Of a stretch of 63,861 bases of DNA, positions 35,293-45,158 are shown one piece after another (within the stretch, counting starts at the first letter, position 1; each line of letters begins with the position of its first letter). The notes beneath the pieces are model-generated. The model made no database searches, was not told the DNA's origin, and worked only from the letters and a program-made list of their open reading frames with translations. Source of the DNA: Burkholderiaceae bacterium (lineage in GTDB: Bacteria > Pseudomonadota > Gammaproteobacteria > Burkholderiales > Burkholderiaceae_D); NCBI GenBank assembly GCA_023653025.1, contig JAMNXS010000007.1:1-63861 (forward strand). Reading direction: 5' to 3'. A program made the position numbers and the translations under genes.

Positions 35293-35321
35293 GGCGGGTA
35301 GAGCCGAAGGCGAAACCCGCC
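35293..35321 (+). repeat. Palindromic intergenic repeat, copy 2
   Basis: A 29-bp palindrome with arms GGCGGGT/ACCCGCC and inner GCC/GGC, in the convergent gap between the 5-FCL gene and metF. The flank 5' of it (CAACGCATC at about 15-25 bp) is also shared with the copy at 36575. Confidence 0.78.
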
Positions 35322-35329
35322 GGGCGCAC

Positions 35330-36166
35330 CTAGCCCCCCCTCAACCGCCGCCAGATCGCCAGCGTCGGTCCCGACTGGTTCAGCGTATAGAAATGCAGCC
35401 CCGGCGCGCCCCCGGCCAGCAAGCGCTCGCACATCTGCGTGACGACATCGAGACCGAATGCGCGGATCGACGCACTGTCGTCGCCGAAGCTGGCTAGCTT
35501 CAGGCGGATCCAGCGCGGGATCTCCGCGCCGCACATGTCGGAAAACCTGACTAGCTGCGCGTGGTTGGTGATGGGCATGATGCCGGCCACGACCGGCACA
35601 TCGACGCCGAGCTTCCTCGCGTCATCGACGAAGCGGAAGTAGGCATCGGCGTTGTAGAAGTACTGCGTGATCGCGGAATTTGCGCCGGCCTTGACCTTGC
35701 GCGCGAAGTTCTGCAGGTCGTCCTGCGGCGACTTGGCCTGCGGATGCATCTCCGGATAGGCGGCGCATTCGATATGGAACCAGTCGCCGGTCTCGGCCCG
35801 GACGAATTCGATCAGGTCGCTGGCATGGTGCAGTTCGCCGAAGGATCCGCCAAAGCCGCTGGGCAGGTCGCCGCGCAGCGCGACCAGCTGTCGGATGCCG
35901 TGTGCCTTGTATTCGGCGATGATGGCGCGCAGGTCGGCGCGCGTGCGCCCGATGCAGGACAAGTGCGGCGCCGCCCCGAGACCTTCGTTGTGGATCTCGA
36001 GCACGGTGTCGCGTGTGCCCGCCTGCGTGGAGCCGGCGGCGCCGAAGGTGACGGAGAAGTATTCGGGTCGAAGCTCGGCCAGCACCTTGCGGGTGGCGCG
36101 CAGCTTGTCGGTGCCCTCGGGTGTCTTGGGCGGAAAAAATTCGATGCTGAAGCTGGGTGTTGACAT
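35330..36166 (-). CDS. metF: Methylenetetrahydrofolate reductase [NAD(P)H]
   Basis: A 278-residue FAD-dependent TIM-barrel enzyme that makes 5-methyl-THF for methionine synthesis. MetF landmarks are SIEFFPPKTPEG (active-site Glu), YFSVTFGAAGST, LVALRGDLPSGFG, FHIECAAYPEMHPQAKS, NSAITQYFYNADAYFRFVDDARKLG and PVVAGIMPITN. It starts immediately after the PF04020 gene with no spacer (stop at 36167-36169, ATG at 36166), and is the last gene of the riboswitch-led ahcY operon. Confidence 0.97.
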   Translation of the reverse strand: MSTPSFSIEFFPPKTPEGTDKLRATRKVLAELRPEYFSVTFGAAGSTQAGTRDTVLEIHNEGLGAAPHLSCIGRTRADLRAIIAEYKAHGIRQLVALRGDLPSGFGGSFGELHHASDLIEFVRAETGDWFHIECAAYPEMHPQAKSPQDDLQNFARKVKAGANSAITQYFYNADAYFRFVDDARKLGVDVPVVAGIMPITNHAQLVRFSDMCGAEIPRWIRLKLASFGDDSASIRAFGLDVVTQMCERLLAGGAPGLHFYTLNQSGPTLAIWRRLRGG

Positions 36167-36508
36167 TTATTTTCGCAAGAGGATCGCCGACAGCAGCCAG
36201 GAGATCACGCTGTACACGAGCGCGGCCAGGATCGCGGAACCGAAGCCGGCCACCCGCAAGCCCGACACCAGGTCCGCGACCGCCCAGAACAGCAGGCCGT
36301 TGATCACGAAGATGAACAGGCCAAGCGTCAGGAGAGTGACGGGCAGCGTCAGCAAAACCAGGAGGGGGCGAATCAGCGTATTGACGAGGCCGAGCACGAG
36401 TGCGGCAAACAGCGCGGTCGTGAAGCTGTCGACCTCGACCGAATCGAGCAGGTGCGGCAGCGCGAAGATCGCGACGGTGTTGATCAGCCAGGTGAGCAGA
36501 AGGCGCAT
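36167..36508 (-). CDS. PF04020 (phage holin family 4) small membrane protein
   Basis: A 113-residue inner-membrane protein with four hydrophobic helices. PF04020 hallmarks are VNTLIRPLLVLLTLPVTLLTLGLFIFVINGLLFW and a C-terminal SVISWLLSAILLRK. Despite the family name it is a widespread chromosomal protein, not a phage holin marker. It is placed between ahcY and metF, as in many Betaproteobacteria, and is probably transcribed with them; its function is unknown. Confidence 0.87.
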   Translation of the reverse strand: MRLLLTWLINTVAIFALPHLLDSVEVDSFTTALFAALVLGLVNTLIRPLLVLLTLPVTLLTLGLFIFVINGLLFWAVADLVSGLRVAGFGSAILAALVYSVISWLLSAILLRK

Positions 36509-36523
36509 GGTGCAGTGGTTGAA

Positions 36524-36603
36524 GGTGGATTTCGCTGCGCTCTATCCACCCTACGGCAACGCATCAGGCCGTAGGGCGGGTAGAGCCGCAGGCGAAACCC
36601 GCC
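36524..36603. repeat. Composite palindromic repeat, copies 3 and variant 4
   Basis: Two related palindromes are arranged head to head. The left one (36524-36550) has arms GGTGGAT/ATCCACC; the right one (36575-36603) has arms GGCGGGT/ACCCGCC and matches the copies at 25122 and 35293. CCTAC and GTAGG flank the spacer, giving an outer inverted repeat. It lies between ahcY and the PF04020 gene, so it would be inside the ahcY-metF transcript. Confidence 0.78.
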
Positions 36604-36614
36604 ATGCGACCCGA

Positions 36615-38045
<1,431 letters not shown>

Positions 38046-38084
38046 CACGCCCTCCTTTCATTGTTGGAAACGAAAAAAGTAACG

Positions 38085-38152
38085 TGAGCGTCGTTGCGAA
38101 TACTGTGCCAAGCCTGGCGGGAAAGCGGGATCCCGTCGCAACGCTCCTTGGC
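38085..38152 (-). promoter_or_regulatory. SAH riboswitch upstream of ahcY
   Basis: On the minus strand, 40-107 bp upstream of the ahcY ATG, the RNA reads GCCAAGGAGCGTTGCGACGG, then a GC-rich hairpin, CCAGGCTTGG, and later GCAACGACGCTCA. This gives helix P1 (CCAAG/CTTGG), the conserved GGAGCGTTGC strand, and a pseudoknot partner GCAACG plus CGCTC. These elements and their order match the S-adenosylhomocysteine riboswitch consensus known upstream of ahcY in Betaproteobacteria, which turns expression on when SAH rises. Confidence 0.9.
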
Positions 38153-38163
38153 AGACCGGTATT

Positions 38164-38724
38164 CTAATCGAAATGATCCGGCAAGGTGCGGGTCGGCCTA
38201 CGGAGCAATGCCCACACCATCCCGCTGGCCGCGCCGTAGACATGCGCGGCGGCCACGACCGGCATCCCGCCCGGGCCGTCATTGAAGAAAGCCAGCTTGA
38301 TTGCCAGCGCCGCCAGCGCGCCGGCAAACAGCGGCCGCCGCCAGCGCCACCAGCCGGCCAGTGCCGCGCCGGCCCACAAGCCGTGCAGCGCGCCGGACAG
38401 GCCGGCGTACCAGCGCAGCCCGGGTTCGAACAGCCAGAGCAGCAAGCCGGTGCCAAGCGCACTGGCCAGCAGCAGCGACCACAGCGCCGCCAGCCGCCAG
38501 CGCTCGAGCAGCCACTCCGCCACCAGCACCAGTCCGAGCAGGTTGAACATCAGGTGGCGGGTATCAATATGCGCGAAGTGCGCGCTCAGCAGCCGGCCCC
38601 ACTGGCCGTCGGCGATCGCCGCGCGTTCCCAGCGCAGCGCCTCGAGGGCGCCGGGCGCCAGGCTGGCCGCCAGCGACAGCAGGGCCAGCGCGAGCACGAA
38701 CGGCCAGCGCGCCCTGCTGTTCAT
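38164..38724 (-). CDS. rrtA: Rhombosortase (rhomboid-family intramembrane protease)
   Basis: A 186-residue six-helix rhomboid relative that processes proteins bearing a GlyGly-CTERM tail. The catalytic Ser110 is in WYAGLSGALHGLWAGA and His161 in VVAAAHVYGAASG; HLMFNLLGLVLVAEWLLER (57-75) is the rhomboid HxxxN helix. Small size and the LSGALHG motif fit rhombosortase. Its ATG overlaps the stop of the S8 protease, which carries such a tail, so enzyme and substrate are co-translated. It lies directly upstream of the ahcY riboswitch, on the same strand. Confidence 0.88.
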   Translation of the reverse strand: MNSRARWPFVLALALLSLAASLAPGALEALRWERAAIADGQWGRLLSAHFAHIDTRHLMFNLLGLVLVAEWLLERWRLAALWSLLLASALGTGLLLWLFEPGLRWYAGLSGALHGLWAGAALAGWWRWRRPLFAGALAALAIKLAFFNDGPGGMPVVAAAHVYGAASGMVWALLRRPTRTLPDHFD

Positions 38725-40901
38725 GGCCGGCGCAGCCGCCGGCCGATGGCCAGCGCGCCGGCCAGCCACAGCAGCAGGTCGCCGCCCACGGCGCCGCCGC
38801 CCCCACCGCCGGCCGGCGCGGCGGCCGATGCGCCGGCCGGCGCATCGGTGACGGTAATGTCGATCCGGCCGGGCAGGCTGCTGCCGTGGGTGTCGCTGGC
38901 CTGCCAGACGATGGCGGTGTCGCCGACGGGCGCTGCGCCTGCCCAGCTCAGCAGGCCGGACGACGACAAGCTGGCGCCGGGCGGCAGCGAAGCGGCGTGG
39001 TAGACGATGGCGTCGCCGTCGGCATCGGTAGCGCTCAGTTGCAGCCGCAGCGTGCCGCCGAACGGCACCTGCTGCCCGGGGACGGACGCCGGCACCGGCA
39101 CATTGTTCACGCGCACGGTGGCGCTGGCCGTGCCGACGGCGCCGCTGCTGTCGGTGACCTGCAGCGTGAACGCATAGGTGCCGGTGGCCGGCGCCGTGAA
39201 TCCGGCATTGGCGGTCGTCGCATTCGACAGCGTCACTGGCGACGGGTTGGAGGCGGCCGGCTGCCACTGGTAGCCGGCGATGCTGCGCCCGGCCGGCGGC
39301 TGCGCGCTGCCGGACAGGAAGACGCTGGCGCCCGGCGCCACGACCTGACTGGGCGGAACCGCTTGCACGACCGGCGCGATGGCCGTCAGCGCGGCCTGAG
39401 CGTCGAGCAGGCCGGCGCCGCACAGGCCGCTGTTCTCGGGCAGCAGGCAGGCACTGTTGGCAGGGAACGCGCGGGCCGAGCTGCGCAGCAGGGAGACAAT
39501 CTCGGCGCGCGTGAGCTGCGGGTTCATCGACAGCATCAGCGCAATGGTGCCGCTGACATGCGGAGCGGCCATGCTGGTGCCGAGCTTGAGCGCTGCACTG
39601 TCGGCCAGCGGCACGCTGGTGCCGGTGTTGCCGAGCGAGTAGACGGCCGGACCGTCGGCGGTATAGCCGGCGATGCAGGCCGAAGCAATGGTGCCGCAGC
39701 CGCCGCCCGGCGCGCTGATCGCGGTCTGCGCGCCGATGTTCGCGTAGTCGGCATTGTCGCCATCGATCGCATGCGCGGTGACGGCGACCACCCCGCTGCA
39801 GTTGGCCGGCTGGTTGACCGCGCTGGCGCCGCCGTTACCGGTGGCGACGACGACGATCGCGCCGCGGGCATTGACCTCGCTGACCGCATTCTGGAAAGCG
39901 GCCGAGCAGCTGCCCGCGCTGCCCAGCGACAGGTTGATCACGCGCGCCGGATTGGCATTGCGCGGCACGCCGGCGACGTCGATGCCGGCCGCCCAGCGCA
40001 GGGCGTCGACAATATCGGAGGTATAGCCGCCGCAGCGCCCCAGCACCCGCACCGGCAGCAGGCGCACGCTGGGCGCGACGCCGGTGCCGTACAGGCCGTT
40101 GTCCATCAGGGCACCGATGGTGCCGATCACGTGCGTGCCGTGCCAGCTCGAGTTCTTCGCAGCCGATCCGCTGCCGCATTCGCCGGCAACCGTGTAATCG
40201 CCCGGATCGGACGGGTCCGCGTCGCGCCCGCCGCCATCGTTGGCGACCGCGGCGGTGCTGATGAAGTCATAGCCCGGCAGCAGGGGGGCAAGGTCGCGGT
40301 GCGGACGCACGCCGGTGTCCAGCACGGCGACGTTGACATTGCCGCTGCCCAGGGTCATGGCCCACGCGGGAGGCAGGTCGGCGCCGCCGGCATTTGCGCC
40401 GCCCGGCGACAGGTAATGCCACTGCCCCGGCCAGGTCGCAAAACCGGGGTCGTTCGGCGCGATGACTTGCGGCTGCATCAGCAGGTCGGGCTCGGCGGCC
40501 TCGACCTCGCCGCTGGCGCGCAGCTGCGCGGCCAGCGCGCGCGCCTCGCCGACCGTCATCGGCCGCTCCAGTCGTAGCAGATGCGAACGCGCGGAGAGCT
40601 TGCGCTCGACCGACAGCGGAACGGTGGCCAGGGTCGACAGACGGCTGCTGCTGCGCTGCTCGAGCTGCGCTGCCAGCTTGCCGCCCCGGGTCGGATGCGG
40701 CGTGACGATCAGCCGCTCGACCATCGGCTCGGAGGGGGGGGCGGTCTCGGCGACGGCGGCTGCCGGCGGTGCCCGCAAGCCGGCTTTCTTGCCGAGCACG
40801 GCCGGGTCGGCACTCGCCGCGCCGCTGAGCGCCACGGCCAGCAACGCTGCCACGGTGCGCGCACGGGCGCGCGATGCACGTGGGGCAAAAGGGGAACCCA
40901 T
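38721..40901 (-). CDS. Secreted S8 serine protease with GlyGly-CTERM sorting tail
   Basis: A 726-residue subtilisin-like protease. It has an N-terminal signal region (about 15-31), an inhibitor-like propeptide (about 60-145) and a catalytic domain with Asp195 (VAVLDTGVRPH), His254 (SSWHGTHVIG), Asn356 (VATGNGG) and Ser443 (LGTSMAAPHVSG). Two immunoglobulin-like regions follow (about 515-690). The C-terminus is a glycine run, a hydrophobic helix (LLLWLAGALAIG) and a basic end (RRLRRP), i.e. a GlyGly-CTERM signal cut by rhombosortase. Such proteins leave the cell through type II secretion in Vibrio. Confidence 0.93.
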   Translation of the reverse strand: MGSPFAPRASRARARTVAALLAVALSGAASADPAVLGKKAGLRAPPAAAVAETAPPSEPMVERLIVTPHPTRGGKLAAQLEQRSSSRLSTLATVPLSVERKLSARSHLLRLERPMTVGEARALAAQLRASGEVEAAEPDLLMQPQVIAPNDPGFATWPGQWHYLSPGGANAGGADLPPAWAMTLGSGNVNVAVLDTGVRPHRDLAPLLPGYDFISTAAVANDGGGRDADPSDPGDYTVAGECGSGSAAKNSSWHGTHVIGTIGALMDNGLYGTGVAPSVRLLPVRVLGRCGGYTSDIVDALRWAAGIDVAGVPRNANPARVINLSLGSAGSCSAAFQNAVSEVNARGAIVVVATGNGGASAVNQPANCSGVVAVTAHAIDGDNADYANIGAQTAISAPGGGCGTIASACIAGYTADGPAVYSLGNTGTSVPLADSAALKLGTSMAAPHVSGTIALMLSMNPQLTRAEIVSLLRSSARAFPANSACLLPENSGLCGAGLLDAQAALTAIAPVVQAVPPSQVVAPGASVFLSGSAQPPAGRSIAGYQWQPAASNPSPVTLSNATTANAGFTAPATGTYAFTLQVTDSSGAVGTASATVRVNNVPVPASVPGQQVPFGGTLRLQLSATDADGDAIVYHAASLPPGASLSSSGLLSWAGAAPVGDTAIVWQASDTHGSSLPGRIDITVTDAPAGASAAAPAGGGGGGAVGGDLLLWLAGALAIGRRLRRP

Positions 40902-41060
40902 CGAGAACTCCAGAAGCTGCAGTGTTGAAGCCAGTCACTGTAGCAGCGGAGAAATCAATTTCTGATGGGTATTAAGAGGGAAAGTCCGCCTATTTTTCGA
41001 AGATGCGAAGGCTGCAATGACGGATCGTCCATGTTCGTTGCCAGTCTGACTGCAAGTACA

Positions 41061-41120
41061 AGGCGGTACGCGGCGGCACGCGGCGGCACGCGGCGGCACG
41101 CGGCGGTACGCGGCGGCACG
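41061..41120. repeat. 10-bp tandem repeat
   Basis: Six near-perfect units of CGGCGGYACG (period exactly 10 bp), the Y being T in the first and fifth and C in the others. It lies between metK and the S8 protease gene, 72 bp downstream of the metK stop. There is no spacer sequence, so it is not a CRISPR array. It codes for nothing recognisable. Confidence 0.85.
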
Positions 41121-41191
41121 CCGGCAATCTGTCGCGCCGAAGAACGACGGGGCGGCGTCGCCGGCCCGTCGTTCAGGCGCTGGTGCGCGGC

Positions 41192-42355
<1,164 letters not shown>

Positions 42356-42374
42356 GCAAGCTCCCTGAAAAAGA

Positions 42375-42395
42375 TTGACACAGTGTCGAGGTCAA
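42375..42395. promoter_or_regulatory. Inverted repeat in metK upstream region
   Basis: TTGAC (42375-42379) and GTCAA (42391-42395) form a 5-bp inverted repeat, and the 11-base palindrome GACACAGTGTC (42377-42387) lies inside it. It begins 20 bp upstream of the metK ATG. It could be an operator or a small RNA hairpin; there is no further support. Confidence 0.3.
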
Positions 42396-42527
42396 CCCAG
42401 TGAGCCTGCGACGCTTTAGCGAAATTTGTAGACCGCCTCGCAAGTTGTCTGATTAACTCGGCGGTTGCTGCGCATGCTATTTTACGCGCCTTGCCCGAAT
42501 TCAGCAAAATCGCCCCGCCTGTTCCGC

Positions 42528-43376
42528 ATGCTGCTCCGCCTGTTCCAGTTTCTTTCGCTCATGCCGCTTCCGGTGCTGCACGCGCTGGGCGTGGCCACCG
42601 GCTGGATCGTCTACCTGTCGTCGCCGGGCTACCGGCGCCGCATGCGCGAACACCTGGCGCTAGCCGGCTACGGTCCGCTGCTGCACTCGGCCATCGCCGA
42701 GGCCGGCAAGGGCGTGCTCGAACTGCCGTTCATCTGGTGCGCGCCACCGTCGCGCGTGCTGGGCGCAGCCACCCTGCATGACTGGGACGTCGCGCAAGCC
42801 GCGTTGGATTGCGGACGCGGCGCGATTTTCCTGACGCCGCATCTGGGCTGCTTCGAGATCATCGCGCAAGCCATCGCCAGCCGCGTGCCGCTGACCGCGA
42901 TGTACCGCCCGCCGAAAAAAGCGGCGCTCGAACCGCTGCTCGGACAGGCGCGCGCGCGCGACGGGCTCTCGCTGGCCCCGGCCACGCTGGCCGGTGTGCG
43001 TACCTTGCTCAAGCGCCTGCGCGGCGGCGCTGCGATCGGGCTGCTGCCGGATCAGGTGCCGGGCACGGGCGAGGGCGTCTGGGCGCCTTTCTTCAAGCGG
43101 CCTGCCTACACGATGACACTGCCGGCCAAGCTGCACCAGATGAGCGGTGCGCCGCTGGTGCTGTGCTACGCCGAGCGTCTGCCGCGAGGCCGCGGCTTCG
43201 CGATCCGCTTCGTCCGCTTCGAGCAGGCGCTCGAGGGTACGCCGGCGCAGCAGGCACAGGCGATCAATGCCGCGATGGAGCTGCTGGTCGCGCGCTGCCC
43301 CGCGCAGTACTTCTGGAGCTACAACCGCTTCAAGGGCGCGCCCGGCGCCGACGACCGAGACGGAGAGCCGGCATGA
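42528..43376 (+). CDS. Lipid A-type acyltransferase (LpxL/LpxM family), first of pair
   Basis: A 282-residue membrane-associated acyltransferase. An N-terminal hydrophobic anchor (about 1-30) precedes the catalytic HX4E motif (FLTPHLGCFEIIAQ, about 103-116); MYRPPKKAALEPLL, IGLLPDQVPGTGEGVWAPFF and YFWSYNRFKG are typical family blocks. It probably transfers an acyl chain to lipid A or a related glycolipid. The ATG at 42528 (MLLRLFQFL) gives the usual length. Its stop overlaps the start of a second acyltransferase. Confidence 0.9.
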   Translation: MLLRLFQFLSLMPLPVLHALGVATGWIVYLSSPGYRRRMREHLALAGYGPLLHSAIAEAGKGVLELPFIWCAPPSRVLGAATLHDWDVAQAALDCGRGAIFLTPHLGCFEIIAQAIASRVPLTAMYRPPKKAALEPLLGQARARDGLSLAPATLAGVRTLLKRLRGGAAIGLLPDQVPGTGEGVWAPFFKRPAYTMTLPAKLHQMSGAPLVLCYAERLPRGRGFAIRFVRFEQALEGTPAQQAQAINAAMELLVARCPAQYFWSYNRFKGAPGADDRDGEPA

Positions 43377-44251
43377 GACTGCTGCTGGGCCTGATGTGGC
43401 TGCTGCACTGGCTCCCGCTGCCGCTGCTGGGGCGGATCGGCAATGCCGCCGGCAGCCTCCTGTACGCACTGATGCGCGAGCGTCGCCGCATCACGCTGAC
43501 CAACCTCGGGCTCTGCCTGCCCGAACTTTCCAACGCAGCCCGCGCCCGCATCGCGCGCGCGCATTTCCGCGCCTACGCGCGCAGCGTGCTCGAGCGCGCC
43601 ATTCTCTGGTGGGCGCCGGAGTCGCGGCTGCGGCGGCTAATTCATGTCGACCCTGCGGTGCCGACCGCATTGGCGGCACAGCGCCCGACCATTTTCCTGT
43701 GCCCGCATTTCGTCTGCCTCGAAACCGCCGGCGTGGCGATCACGATGGATGGCCCGGCCTGCTCGATCTACTCGCGCCAGCGCAACCGGATCTTCGACGA
43801 GGCGCTGCGGCGCGGCCGCCTGCGCTTCACGCCGGACGAGAGCAACCTGATGGCGCGCGACGCCGGCATCAAGCCGATCATCCGCGCGATGCGCGGCGGG
43901 CGTCCTTTCCTGATGCTGCCGGACATGGATTTCGGACGCAAGGAATCGATCTTCGTCCCCTTTTTCGGCATACCTGCCGCCACGCTGACGGCACCGGCAC
44001 GTCTTGCCGCCACGACGGGCGGGCAAGTGATCCCGGTCGTGACACGCTTCCTGCCGGACTATCGCGGCTGGGAGGTCCGGTTCCATCCGCCGTGGGAAGA
44101 TTATCCGGGCGACGATATCGAAGCCGCGACACGGCGCATGAATGCCTTCATCGAGGAGCGCATCCGCGAGGCGCCGGCCGAGTACTTCTGGTCGCACAAG
44201 CGCTTCAAGACCCGGCCCGAGGGCCTGCCGTCCGTGTACGATGGGCGCTGA
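43373..44251 (+). CDS. Lipid A-type acyltransferase (LpxL/LpxM family), second of pair
   Basis: A 292-residue paralogue of the preceding gene. It has an N-terminal hydrophobic segment [21 protein letters not shown], the HX4E motif [15 protein letters not shown] (about 108-122), [40 protein letters not shown] and the terminal [14 protein letters not shown]. The ATGA overlap shows translational coupling. A tandem pair matches the two late acylations of lipid A; which enzyme adds which chain cannot be told. Confidence 0.9.
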   Translation: MRLLLGLMWLLHWLPLPLLGRIGNAAGSLLYALMRERRRITLTNLGLCLPELSNAARARIARAHFRAYARSVLERAILWWAPESRLRRLIHVDPAVPTALAAQRPTIFLCPHFVCLETAGVAITMDGPACSIYSRQRNRIFDEALRRGRLRFTPDESNLMARDAGIKPIIRAMRGGRPFLMLPDMDFGRKESIFVPFFGIPAATLTAPARLAATTGGQVIPVVTRFLPDYRGWEVRFHPPWEDYPGDDIEAATRRMNAFIEERIREAPAEYFWSHKRFKTRPEGLPSVYDGR

Positions 44252-44270
44252 ATCACAGGGAAGCGCAACC

Positions 44271-45122
44271 ATGAAGCTGAAGTTCACCAAGATGCACGGC
44301 GCCGGCAACGATTTTGTCGTGATCGACGCGATCAACCAGGCCGTCAATATTTCGCCCGACCATTGGAAGCAACTGGCCGACCGGCGCTTCGGCATCGGAG
44401 CGGACCAGATCCTGGTCGTCGAGCGTCCGAGTTCCGGCGATGTCGACTTCCGCTACCGGATCTTTAACGCCGACGGCGGCGAGGTCGAGCAGTGCGGCAA
44501 CGGTGCGCGCGCATTCGTGAAGTTCGTGGTCGACAAGGGCCTGACCGAGCAGCGCGAGATCCGCGTCGAGACCCTGTCCGGCGTCATCGCGCCCCGGCTC
44601 GAAGATGACGGACAGATCACGGTCGACATGGGCGCGCCCTTGCTGGCCCCCGAGCGCGTGCCGTTCGATACCGCAGGGCTGATGCCGAGGACGATGGGCT
44701 CCGCGGCGCTGTGGCCGCTCGAAATCGGCGGCACGCTGACCGAGCTGGCCGTCATTTCGATGGGGAATCCGCACGCGGTGCAGGTCGTGGCGGACGCGGA
44801 TGCCGCGCCGGTCGCGCAGCACGGCCCGCTCATTGAAAACCATCGGCGCTTTCCGCGCCGCGTGAATGCCGGCTTCATGCAAGTCGTCGATCGCCACCAT
44901 GTGCGGCTGCGCGTGTTCGAACGCGGCGCCGGCGAGACGCTGGCCTGCGGCACGGGCGCGTGCGCCGCCGTGGTTGCCGGCATCACGATGGGCCTGCTCG
45001 ATTCGCCGGTCGCGGTCTCGACGCGCGGCGGCGAGTTGTCGATCGCGTGGGACGGCGGCGGCGCGCCGGTGCGCCTGACCGGGCCGGCAGTCAGCGTGTT
45101 CGAGGGCACTATCGACATCTGA
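44271..45122 (+). CDS. dapF: Diaminopimelate epimerase
   Basis: A 283-residue cofactor-independent racemase converting LL- to meso-diaminopimelate for lysine and peptidoglycan. Both active-site cysteines are present: [12 protein letters not shown] (about 72-84) and [14 protein letters not shown] (about 222-235). The N-terminal [16 protein letters not shown] is diagnostic. It follows the acyltransferase pair by 19 bp and may share its transcript. Confidence 0.97.
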   Translation: MKLKFTKMHGAGNDFVVIDAINQAVNISPDHWKQLADRRFGIGADQILVVERPSSGDVDFRYRIFNADGGEVEQCGNGARAFVKFVVDKGLTEQREIRVETLSGVIAPRLEDDGQITVDMGAPLLAPERVPFDTAGLMPRTMGSAALWPLEIGGTLTELAVISMGNPHAVQVVADADAAPVAQHGPLIENHRRFPRRVNAGFMQVVDRHHVRLRVFERGAGETLACGTGACAAVVAGITMGLLDSPVAVSTRGGELSIAWDGGGAPVRLTGPAVSVFEGTIDI

Positions 45123-45158
45123 CGCCGCTCGCGCGCAGTGGCGTGTGGCCGCGTGCCG

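Noticed and set aside
36167-36508. A phage holin indicating a prophage
   Set aside because: PF04020 proteins are general chromosomal membrane proteins despite the family name; neighbours are ahcY and metF and no phage genes are present.
41061-41120. Possible CRISPR array
   Set aside because: Units are contiguous 10-mers without spacers and no cas genes are present.
45123-45158. A terminator between dapF and the SEL1-repeat gene
   Set aside because: The gap is GC-rich with partial pairing but no convincing stem and no T-tract.
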